Assembly: GCA_018267915.1 (NCBI GenBank)
Contig: JAFDXN010000041.1
Coordinates: 116,565 to 180,564, forward strand
DNA: 64,000 nucleotides
Direction: 5' to 3'
Source: Bacteroidota bacterium
GTDB lineage: Bacteria > Bacteroidota > Bacteroidia > Chitinophagales > Chitinophagaceae
How positions within the stretch are numbered: position 1 is the first letter of the stretch; each line of letters starts with the position of its first letter. This document shows, piece after piece, positions 57,120 through 64,000 of this stretch. Below the pieces are notes generated by a model. That model did no database searches and was not told where the DNA came from. It saw nothing but the letters and a program-made list of their open reading frames with translations. The position numbers were made by a program, and so were the translations under genes.

Positions 57120-58273
57120 GGGTACTGCATCTAATAAAAACGGGCGAAGGCGCAACCTGGGCATACCGGCAGATACAAATATTAACTGCGGAGGGTGCAG
57201 AGGTGGCTGTGTGTATGCCCAAAGGCAAGTTCGCTGATAAGTATACTGCAGACGGGGTACAGGTTTTCGGGATGGATTTCTCGCTGGCGCCGGACAAGGT
57301 TTTATCATCGCTGCGAAGATTCAAAAAGATAGTAAAAGAGTTCAAACCTGACATCATTCATAGTCACTTCCTCGTCACCACCTTGTTCGCCCGGTTATAC
57401 AGGACATTCTTTGGCCTTAATATCCCACTGGTGTTCCAGGTGCCGGGACCTCTGCATCTCGAGCATTTCCTTTTCAGGAATGCCGACCTGCTAAGCAGCA
57501 ATAAGAACGACCGTTGGATCGCTTCCTGTAAGTGGACAAAGGATAAATACCTGCACGGCGGTATCGATGAGGACAGGGTATTCCTTTCCTACTATGGCAC
57601 CGATCTGTCGTTCATACAAAAACAACCTAAAGGTAAATTAAGGAGCGTATTAAGCCTTGCCGACGATGATTTCATAGTTGCCATGGTGGCCTATATGTAC
57701 AAGCCCAAAAAATATATCGGTCAGAAACACGGAATAAAGGGTCACGAAGATTTCTTCAAAGCAATGTCTCAATGCATAGCGCAGGACCCGAAGATGAAAG
57801 CAGTAGTAATTGGCGGCGCCTGGGATGGGGCTATGGATTACGAGCTGCAACTGATGGAAATGGGAAAGCGCCTTTGCGGGGAAAATATATATTTCATGGG
57901 CACACGCAATGATGTGCCTGAGTTGTACGCCGACATCAACCTCGTAGTGCACCCCTCGTACAGTGAAAACCTTGGTGGCGCAGCAGAGTCTTTGCTGCTC
58001 GAGGTGCCGACGATCGCAAGCAATGTGGGTGGGCTTCCTGATATAGTTATACCTGACCGCACCGGTTACCTGGTACGCCCCGGCGCGCCGGGCGAAATTG
58101 CTGCGGCCATCATGGATGTACGTAACAACTACAAGCGCGCAAAAGAAATGGCAATGAACGGGCACCTGATGCTGAATACGATACTGGACGTAAACAATAC
58201 GGGAAAAGAAGTGTACGGTATATACAATACGATCTTGAACAACAAGCAACTGAAATATGTACCTGTTTTTTAA
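57116..58273 (+). CDS. GT4-family glycosyltransferase 3
   Basis: A 385-residue GT-B enzyme: MRVLHLIKTGEGATWAYRQI, FKPDIIHSHFLVTTLFARLY, VVIGGAWDGAMDYELQL and HPSYSENLGGAAESLLLEVP, then GGLPDIVIPDRTGYLVRPGA. Overlaps GT 2 by four bases (ATGA) and the sugar-phosphate transferase by 17 bases, so the three genes are translated together. Specific sugar unknown. Confidence 0.88.
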   Translation: MRVLHLIKTGEGATWAYRQIQILTAEGAEVAVCMPKGKFADKYTADGVQVFGMDFSLAPDKVLSSLRRFKKIVKEFKPDIIHSHFLVTTLFARLYRTFFGLNIPLVFQVPGPLHLEHFLFRNADLLSSNKNDRWIASCKWTKDKYLHGGIDEDRVFLSYYGTDLSFIQKQPKGKLRSVLSLADDDFIVAMVAYMYKPKKYIGQKHGIKGHEDFFKAMSQCIAQDPKMKAVVIGGAWDGAMDYELQLMEMGKRLCGENIYFMGTRNDVPELYADINLVVHPSYSENLGGAAESLLLEVPTIASNVGGLPDIVIPDRTGYLVRPGAPGEIAAAIMDVRNNYKRAKEMAMNGHLMLNTILDVNNTGKEVYGIYNTILNNKQLKYVPVF

Positions 58274-58862
58274 GCGGCTGTTCGATATTACAATGGCATT
58301 GGCATTGGTAATAGTGCTCTCACCGATCATTATCGGTGTAAGCATTTACCTGCTGCTTGCGCTTAAAAGCAGGAACATCATTTTCAAGCAAAGGAGAGTG
58401 GGGCTAAACAATAAACCTTTTAACGTTTACAAGTTCAAAACGATGCTCGATACAACGGACGCCGAGGGCAAGCTCCTTCCTGACGAGCAAAGACTGACGA
58501 GGACGGGGCTGATGCTGCGCAAATACTCACTGGACGAACTGCCGCAGCTTTTCAATATACTGAACGGGACAATGAGCTTCATCGGTCCACGCCCCTTACT
58601 GGTGGATTACCTGCCTCTGTATAATTCAACGCAACTGCGCAGGCACGAAGTGTTGCCCGGCATATCAGGCTGGGCACAGGTAAATGGCCGCAACGCCATC
58701 AGCTGGGAACAAAAATTCGAGTACGATGTATGGTATGTCGACAATATGAGCTGGCTGCTCGATCTGAAGATATGCCTGCTTACAGTAAAAAAGGTATTGC
58801 AGTCTGACGGTATCAGCTCTGCAACCGCCGCAACAATGGAACGCTTTACGGGAACCAAATAA
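58257..58862 (+). CDS. PglC/WcaJ-like undecaprenyl-phosphate sugar transferase
   Basis: A 201-residue small transferase of the bacterial sugar transferase family. It has one N-terminal membrane hairpin (LFDITMALALVIVLSPIIIG), IIFKQRRVGLNNKPFNVYKF, LRKYSLDELPQLFNILNGTM, SFIGPRPLLVDYLPLYN and GISGWAQVNGRNAISWEQKF. It starts glycan assembly by moving phospho-sugar onto undecaprenyl phosphate. With the PglD- and PglE-like genes next to it, the first sugar is probably a diamino-bacillosamine-type derivative. Small size fits PglC more than WcaJ. Confidence 0.9.
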   Translation: MYLFFKRLFDITMALALVIVLSPIIIGVSIYLLLALKSRNIIFKQRRVGLNNKPFNVYKFKTMLDTTDAEGKLLPDEQRLTRTGLMLRKYSLDELPQLFNILNGTMSFIGPRPLLVDYLPLYNSTQLRRHEVLPGISGWAQVNGRNAISWEQKFEYDVWYVDNMSWLLDLKICLLTVKKVLQSDGISSATAATMERFTGTK

Positions 58863-58870
58863 AATCACGC

Positions 58871-59518
58871 ATGAAAAAGATCGCCGTATATGGAGCAGGA
58901 GGTTTTGGCAGAGAGGTAAAAATGTTGATTGATCAGATCAATGCCGCCTCAATGACCTACGAGTTTGTCGGCTACTTCGATGATGGTACAGCAAAGGGAA
59001 CAATGGTAAACGGTTACCCCGTATTAGGTGGTTGGGAGGAGCTCAACCTTTACAGTGAACCGCTTTGTATCGCATATGCCATAGGAAGCCCCGCTACCAA
59101 AAAGAAGATCATCGACAGGATCAGCAATCCTTATGTTTCTACTCCGAGCCTGATACACCCGAACGTGCTCATTGGCACAGATGACGTGACGGTAGGTGAA
59201 GGCTGCATCATATGTGCAGGCTGCATCATTACGATCAATATTCGCATCGGCAAGTTCGTGATACTGAACCTTGCATGTACCGTGGGCCACGATACGGTCA
59301 TTGAGGACTATGCTTCCTTTATGCCGGGTGTAAACATCTCCGGTGAGGTGAACATCAAAGAAGGTGTGTATGTGGGCACAGGCGCTAAGATCATTAACCA
59401 GTTAGACATTGGCCGCTTCACTATCGTGGGTGCCGGCGCAGTAGTTTCAAAAACGCTGCCTGACGAGTGCACAGCAGTAGGCATACCGGCTAAAGCAATA
59501 AAATTTCACAATCAATAA
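58871..59518 (+). CDS. PglD/NeuD-like sugar N-acetyltransferase
   Basis: A 215-residue protein. N-terminal Rossmann-like domain KKIAVYGAGGFGREVKMLID, then left-handed beta-helix repeats from about residue 95 (LIHPNVLIGTDDVTVGEGCI, NIRIGKFVILNLACTVGHDT) with a closing GAGAVVSKTLPDECTAVGIP. The His in TVGHD fits the catalytic base of PglD. It probably acetylates the 4-amino group made by the aminotransferase 12 bases downstream. Confidence 0.87.
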   Translation: MKKIAVYGAGGFGREVKMLIDQINAASMTYEFVGYFDDGTAKGTMVNGYPVLGGWEELNLYSEPLCIAYAIGSPATKKKIIDRISNPYVSTPSLIHPNVLIGTDDVTVGEGCIICAGCIITINIRIGKFVILNLACTVGHDTVIEDYASFMPGVNISGEVNIKEGVYVGTGAKIINQLDIGRFTIVGAGAVVSKTLPDECTAVGIPAKAIKFHNQ

Positions 59519-59530
59519 TTCACGCGAAAT

Positions 59531-60694
59531 ATGAGTAATAACTACCCGAAAATATGGCTCTCGTCACCACACATGGGCGGTACAGAGCAGAAGTTTGTAC
59601 AAGAAGCTTTTGATACGAACTGGGTGGCGCCGCTCGGCCCCAATGTCAACGGCTTCGAGCAGGATATTGCGAACTACCTGCATGAAGATGTGCATGTAGC
59701 GGCCCTTAGTTCAGGCACTTCTGCTTTGCACCTGGGTTTGATACTGCTCGGCGTGCAGCCGGGCGACGAGGTGATCTGCCAGAGTTTTACCTTCTCCGCT
59801 TCTGCTAATCCGATCATGTACCAGGGCGCCACCCCGGTATTCGTGGATAGTGAAGACGAGACATGGAATATGTCGCCCCGTTTCCTGGAGCAGGCTATCA
59901 TGGATAGGGTGGCTAAAGGCAAAAAGCCAAAGGCTATTATCCCTGTGCACCTCTACGGCATGCCTGCTAAAATGGACGAGATAATGGCCATAGCCAACCT
60001 CTACGATATCCCGGTATTGGAAGATGCAGCTGAAGCATTAGGCTCATCTATCAATGGTAAAATGTGCGGCACCTTCGGTAAAATATCGGCCCTGTCCTTC
60101 AACGGCAATAAGATCATTACTACTTCCGGCGGCGGCGCATTGGTATCGCACGATGCAGATATTGTAGCTAAGGCGCGCTTCCTGTCGACTCAGGCTCGCG
60201 ATGAAGCACCGCACTACCAGCACTCACAGGTGGGCTACAACTACCGCATGAGCAATATCTGCGCAGGCATTGGCCGCGGGCAAATGCAGGTCCTCGATAC
60301 ACGTATCGAGCAGCGCAGGCGCATATTCAACTGGCATATGCAGGAGATGGCAGGCGTACCGGGTATCAGCTTCGTGCAGGAACCGGAAGGCTACTTCAGC
60401 AACCGCTGGCTCACAACTATCCTTGTAGACCCCGAACAAAGCGGCATGACGAGAGAAAGCCTGCGCCTGGCACTTGAGGCTAAGAACATAGAATCGCGCC
60501 CATTGTGGAAGCCGATGCATATGCAACCGGTTTTCGCGGGCACACCATTCTATGGTGATGGCACTGCTGAACGCCTGTTCCAACATGGGCTTTGCCTGCC
60601 ATCAGGCTCTAACCTGACGGATGCTGAGCTGGACCGTATCAAGGCAGTGGTGCAGGAGTGCATACAAGAAGCTAAAGTACACGCGACTATATAA
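59531..60694 (+). CDS. DegT/DnrJ/EryC1-type aminotransferase (PglE-like)
   Basis: A 387-residue PLP enzyme: ALSSGTSALHLGLILLGVQ, DEVICQSFTFSASANPI, IPVHLYGMPAKMDEIMAIAN, LEDAAEALGSSINGKMCGTF, and LSFNGNKIITTSGGGAL, where Lys194 should hold the PLP. C-terminal ESRPLWKPMHMQP fits substrate-binding. It would transfer an amino group onto a nucleotide 4-keto sugar. The dehydratase that makes the keto sugar (PglF type) is not in the window. It is the last gene of the glycan operon. Confidence 0.92.
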   Translation: MSNNYPKIWLSSPHMGGTEQKFVQEAFDTNWVAPLGPNVNGFEQDIANYLHEDVHVAALSSGTSALHLGLILLGVQPGDEVICQSFTFSASANPIMYQGATPVFVDSEDETWNMSPRFLEQAIMDRVAKGKKPKAIIPVHLYGMPAKMDEIMAIANLYDIPVLEDAAEALGSSINGKMCGTFGKISALSFNGNKIITTSGGGALVSHDADIVAKARFLSTQARDEAPHYQHSQVGYNYRMSNICAGIGRGQMQVLDTRIEQRRRIFNWHMQEMAGVPGISFVQEPEGYFSNRWLTTILVDPEQSGMTRESLRLALEAKNIESRPLWKPMHMQPVFAGTPFYGDGTAERLFQHGLCLPSGSNLTDAELDRIKAVVQECIQEAKVHATI

Positions 60695-60801
60695 AAGTCT
60701 GAATGGAAATAAGAATAAAAGAAGAGAAAAGAAACGGTAAGAGAGCAATCGAAGACCCTGTTACATATAGGTAATATATTCTTTCACAAAACTTTTTTCT
60801 T

Positions 60802-61668
60802 ATGAGCAAAAAGATCTTTACGCTCGTGCTGTTGCTGATCGCAGCAACACACTCCTTCGCAGTACCCGGGACCAACAAAAAGTGGTACAGCAGCGAAGAC
60901 AAGCTACCCAAAACATACCTGCGTGCGAGCGTAGCGTATGCCATGCCATTGATGCGGACGAACCTCATTTTCACCGGAATCCCTAGCCAATCGGGGGTGA
61001 CCAACAACAACACTTTTACACAGCCCCAGCGCGCTTCTTACATGTCAGGCATTCAATTGCGACTGGCAGCAGGCCACATGTTCAATGACTATGTAGGCTT
61101 TGAGCTGGGCGCGCAAACCAATGTAGCCTCCGGCAGCTATAAGCTGGATATAGCGCGCAACCTTACCGCCCCATATGGCAGTGCGGTACAGGCGACTACC
61201 AGCACAAAGCTACCCACGCTCATTACACCGGCGGTGGTGATACAAAACACCTACGACAGGGTAGACGCTTTTGCCAAGTTCGGCCTGGCGATACCCATTC
61301 TCGGCAATATCACCACTACAGCCAAGACTACCGGCAAACCCGGCGATGAGGCGAGTACCTACAACAGCACCGCAATTACCAAACCCCAGTTCTTCATTGG
61401 GCTTTATGGGGGTGTCGGCGGCACTATCCACATCAGTGAAAGCGTGAAGCTATTCGGGGAACTGGATGTTACAGCATTGTCGCTATACGCTAAGGAGACC
61501 ACTATTACCCAGTATACCGTGAATGGCGAAGACCGGCTCAATACCATACCCGAATCCCAAAGGACCATTACATACAACACCCGCGATGCACAGGGTAACG
61601 CAATTCCGAAATATGTTTTACCTTACAGTACCTTTGGATTTGTAGGAGGCATATCCCTTAGACTATAA
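60802..61668 (+). CDS. Outer-membrane beta-barrel protein
   Basis: A 288-residue protein with a signal peptide (KKIFTLVLLLIAATHSFA) and alternating amphipathic strands, ending in FGFVGGISLRL, a typical C-terminal barrel strand. Strands such as HMFNDYVGFELGAQTNVASG and VKLFGELDVTALSLYAKE match OmpA-like or TonB-independent barrels of Bacteroidota. Ligand not known. A strong terminator follows, and a 107-base gap separates it from the aminotransferase gene. Confidence 0.8.
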   Translation: MSKKIFTLVLLLIAATHSFAVPGTNKKWYSSEDKLPKTYLRASVAYAMPLMRTNLIFTGIPSQSGVTNNNTFTQPQRASYMSGIQLRLAAGHMFNDYVGFELGAQTNVASGSYKLDIARNLTAPYGSAVQATTSTKLPTLITPAVVIQNTYDRVDAFAKFGLAIPILGNITTTAKTTGKPGDEASTYNSTAITKPQFFIGLYGGVGGTIHISESVKLFGELDVTALSLYAKETTITQYTVNGEDRLNTIPESQRTITYNTRDAQGNAIPKYVLPYSTFGFVGGISLRL

Positions 61669-61694
61669 AAAGAGGCAACACAATAAAATGGTAT

Positions 61695-61726
61695 AAAGCT
61701 CCCCGCCCCTACGGGGAGCTTTTTTA
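61695..61726. terminator. Bidirectional terminator
   Basis: AAAGCTCCCC (61695-61704) pairs with GGGGAGCTTT (61713-61722), followed by more T. It ends the barrel gene on the plus strand and also the YiiX-like gene on the minus strand, whose stop overlaps it. Confidence 0.85.
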
Positions 61727-62365
61727 TTGTCCTTCGGGATTGAGGATCGTGATCTTATCGGACAGTGAAATACCGCCGGGGTTGATGCCGGGTTTCCCTT
61801 CAGGTATTGGCTCTTTTAGCTTTTCATAATACGCAATCCACGCCGGGAAGTACTTGTTGGTGCCGGGATCTTTGAAGGTCATTGGCTGCAGTTTAAACAC
61901 AGGCTTGCCACCGTTGGCCTGCATGAAGGCATCGTAAATCAATTCGGAGCAGTAGTACCTTTTGTTATCGTACAGGAAGTCGTCGTCGTAAGCGATGCCC
62001 ATGGAGCCGATAGCATATTTGATAGCTCCCGGAATGAGGTTTTGATATTGCGCCTTTAACCTGCCAACATACAGCTTGTGGGTTGAACGCTTTTCAAAAT
62101 CCTGCAGGGATACCATTCTCACACCGGGGCCCATTGCTTCTATAATGTAAGTGCTGTCGTTCCGCAGGTAGACAAGACCTATGTGAGAGAACTTATGGCC
62201 TTTATAACCGGGAGTTACTGCCTCGATCGCATCGCAGAGAGGGCCGCAGTCGAGGTTTTGAAAAATGAGATCGCCGGTTTTGAGTTTGATAGATTCAAAG
62301 GGTTGTGATATTGCTGCATTGTGCAACAACAGGATACAGGTCAACAATTTGATCGTCTGCTTCAT
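61724..62365 (-). CDS. YiiX-like permuted NlpC/P60 hydrolase
   Basis: The ATG at 62363-62365 (MKQTIKLLTCILLLHNAAIS) gives a signal peptide; an upstream ATG adds 22 less plausible residues. The domain shows LKTGDLIFQNLDCG, GHKFSHIGLVYLRND (His of the permuted papain fold), and RYYCSELIYDAFMQANGG (catalytic Cys). YiiX/YebB-type enzymes are permuted NlpC/P60 proteins that may cut amide bonds in lipids or peptidoglycan. Its target here is unknown. Confidence 0.82.
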   Translation of the reverse strand: MKQTIKLLTCILLLHNAAISQPFESIKLKTGDLIFQNLDCGPLCDAIEAVTPGYKGHKFSHIGLVYLRNDSTYIIEAMGPGVRMVSLQDFEKRSTHKLYVGRLKAQYQNLIPGAIKYAIGSMGIAYDDDFLYDNKRYYCSELIYDAFMQANGGKPVFKLQPMTFKDPGTNKYFPAWIAYYEKLKEPIPEGKPGINPGGISLSDKITILNPEGQ

Positions 62366-62386
62366 CGTCTGCAAATTTAAAAAAAC

Positions 62387-62409
62387 GCAGCCGCCAAATG
62401 GCGGCCACG
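62387..62409 (-). terminator. Rho-independent terminator
   Basis: GCCGCCA (62390) pairs with TGGCGGC (62399) across AA, with outer CGC/GCG pairs and a run of Ts on the minus strand. It lies 39 bases after the stop of the YHYH gene. Confidence 0.7.
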
Positions 62410-62447
62410 CTATGAAAAAACCAATGGTCATTCCCTTATGCTATCGG

Positions 62448-63683
62448 TTATTTTGTGACTACTATTTTTTGCACCACTTTGTCTTTATCGCAGAGCAACT
62501 GGAGGGTGTAGATACCCGCAGGCAGGGTGCTGAAGTCGAGCGTATAGGATATGCTCGGCTGCATGTTCTCAACCAGCTTCACTATCCTGCCCTGCTGATC
62601 GAATACTGTGCCGGTAATGTTGTTAGCACTTGAAGGATCAAAATAGATATAGGCATAGTCCTTTACAGGATTTGGGTACACATCGAACTTAATGCTCTTG
62701 TTCAGCTCATTTACAGCAGTCGGACCATTGTAAACGGTGGTTGTTTCGCCGATGGTTACGTGGCCGCCGCCGGGGCCGGTGTTACCAGGCTGTACCGTAC
62801 CATAATAGTAAAGGCCTAGCGTGTATGGATATACCGGTGTGAGTGTAGAGTCGATAGTTACGAAATAGGCGTAGATGCCTGAGGGATATTCAGGAGTAAT
62901 ACAGAAACGGCCGTTTGCAGAATCGAGGTCCCCGGAGCCTGCGACGTATTCGTAATCCTGGATGAAGGCGCCAATGGGATAAGTGGCGCTAATAGCCGGA
63001 CCAGCGCTGGCAGCCGGACCGCCACCGGGTAAAGTTGTCCTGTCGGTCATTACGCGCTTTTGATAAGAGGGCCTCATCCTTTTTATGGGGCCGGTGCCGT
63101 TTGTGTTTGTATAAGCGTAAGCACCATAAACGGGGAAGCCATCGAAGGCATAGCCTATGATGGGCGAGTGGTGTGTGTTATCGGCATTATCGTAGAGGCA
63201 ATTAGGGCTTACGTGGTGGTGATATTCACCGTTTTGCTGCGGATGACCCAGGCAGCTATCGAACCCCTGGCCTTCAAAAAAATAAGCGTTGCGATGCCAA
63301 ACGCCCTGGTTATTATATGTCTGTGCGTCGTCGGCATTGAAGATACTCACGCCGTTGGTCCATACCCCTATATGACCCAGGCCGATGGCCGTGGGCGTAC
63401 CGGTGTTGTGCTGGGGGTTGCGTGTGATCTTATAGACAAAATTCTGGTTGGAGGCCACGTTCGGGTTGCCCGTCCAGGGACCGATGTCGTAACCCGGGAT
63501 GCAGGTACAGCTTACGTACACATTGCTGGTAGAGTACTGCACCAATTGACAGTTGGACGGAATATTATTGTATCCGGTCGCGTTGTTGGTGTTCCGGACC
63601 CATGAAGTGATCTCGGGGCCTACCTGCGCAAAGGCAGTTAGCGACAAGAGACTTAGCGATGCAAGCGCAATTATTTTCCTCAT
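62448..63683 (-). CDS. YHYH-domain secreted protein with T9SS sorting tail
   Basis: A 411-residue protein. Signal peptide RKIIALASLSLLSLTAFAQ. The central region is a YHYH domain: GIYAYFVTI later and, earlier, GEYHHHVSPNCLYDN, SPIIGYAFDGFPVYGAYAYT. The last 75 residues form a type IX sorting domain: FDVYPNPVKDYAYIYFDPSS, GRIVKLVENMQPSISY, LPAGIYTLQLLCDKDKVVQK ending VVTK. It should be exported to the cell surface. The function of YHYH domains is not known. Its His clusters might bind metal. Confidence 0.9.
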   Translation of the reverse strand: MRKIIALASLSLLSLTAFAQVGPEITSWVRNTNNATGYNNIPSNCQLVQYSTSNVYVSCTCIPGYDIGPWTGNPNVASNQNFVYKITRNPQHNTGTPTAIGLGHIGVWTNGVSIFNADDAQTYNNQGVWHRNAYFFEGQGFDSCLGHPQQNGEYHHHVSPNCLYDNADNTHHSPIIGYAFDGFPVYGAYAYTNTNGTGPIKRMRPSYQKRVMTDRTTLPGGGPAASAGPAISATYPIGAFIQDYEYVAGSGDLDSANGRFCITPEYPSGIYAYFVTIDSTLTPVYPYTLGLYYYGTVQPGNTGPGGGHVTIGETTTVYNGPTAVNELNKSIKFDVYPNPVKDYAYIYFDPSSANNITGTVFDQQGRIVKLVENMQPSISYTLDFSTLPAGIYTLQLLCDKDKVVQKIVVTK

Positions 63684-64000
63684 AAGCTTTGGTTTGGACT
63701 TTTTAATAAGACGTTAGTTGCGCCTGTTTCCTTCGGCCTGCTTTGCGGCGGGATGCCCGGTCGGGCACAAAACAAACATCGGGCATTGATTTTTAAATAA
63801 AGGATTGACAGTCAATAAAATAACTGAAGAACAGTATGCCCGATTTGTACCCGATCCGGGCATTTTGAAGCGTTTTGTGTCTCGTCCTGATTTTGGTTGA
63901 CAGTTTAGGTTAGATAATCCTGTCTGAAGTTGACAGTTTAAAATTAAATAAAATCCCTATCACTGAAAACTATAACCTTGCTCGCTTTGATCCGGATATG
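63684..64000. other. 317-bp edge region with palindromic sites and IS-end-like sequence
   Basis: No gene is visible. It holds the promoter side of the YHYH gene, a cluster of TGCCCG/CGGGCA sites (63754, 63778, 63837, 63858), a stretch (63865-63898) that shares TTGAAGCGTTTTGTG and CCTGATTTTGGTT with 29106-29332, and a direct repeat TTGACAGTTTA (63898 and 63930). The last 100 bases look like the start of an insertion sequence that continues outside the window. Confidence 0.45.

Overview
The window comes from a Bacteroidota chromosome, most likely a member of the Chitinophagaceae or a close relative. Supporting signs are a type IX secretion C-terminal sorting domain (62448-63683), a CusA-type pump fused to its own TolC-like channel, promoters of the TTTG / TAnnTTTG type, few Shine-Dalgarno sequences, and a bacteroidete-style YHYH protein and LuxE-like ligase. 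No species name can be given from the sequence alone.

Layout. (1) 1-3.1 kb: small host or border genes (YD-repeat-like secreted protein, SRPBCC protein, four-helix-bundle protein) with two copies of a decayed coding fragment. (2) 3.2-8.3 kb, minus strand: a compact four-gene operon in which a fused E2-E1-JAB ubiquitin-like conjugation protein sits beside a small membrane protein and two ComEC-type metallo-beta-lactamase proteins. It looks like an antiphage system without the CD-NTase of CBASS or the separate Ubl of Bil systems. (3) 8.5-14.6 kb: a RadA-like ATPase and a 1557-residue adenine-methylase/Strawberry-notch helicase. (4) 15.0-28.4 kb, minus strand: about 22 tightly packed genes encoding cell-wall enzymes, single-span membrane proteins, coiled-coil and beta-rich proteins, and a transglutaminase-like protease. 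There is no terminase, portal or tail gene. I read parts 3 and 4 together as a tailless, membrane-containing provirus. A 10-bp-phased repeat array lies just upstream at 28431-28580. (5) 28.6-30.1 kb: PAS and receiver-domain proteins, a 109-nt hairpin and helically phased CCATTTG repeats. (6) 30.1-39.1 kb: heavy-metal export operon (P-type ATPase, adaptor, CusA-CusC fusion, Cys/His-rich protein, membrane protein). (7) 39.2-42.4 kb: XRE/ImmA-like regulator, small HTH protein and a large serine recombinase whose frame runs into tRNA-Leu(CAG) at 42397-42483. This is the probable integration site and right-hand border of the island. (8) 42.5-64 kb: host genes, namely YitT, HD hydrolase, LuxE-like ligase, a PAS-rich sensor, a 13-gene exopolysaccharide/glycan operon (Wzc kinase, flippase, polymerase, glycosyltransferases, PglC/D/E-like enzymes), an outer-membrane barrel, a YiiX-like hydrolase and a YHYH protein.

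The most interesting parts are the conjugation/MBL operon and the provirus-like module. Within the module a short NGLDG / (M/L)xGxG motif recurs at domain boundaries of at least five proteins, next to a gene for a papain/transglutaminase-like protease. This suggests, but does not prove, proteolytic maturation.

All functional calls rest on motifs read by eye. No database search or structure prediction was run.
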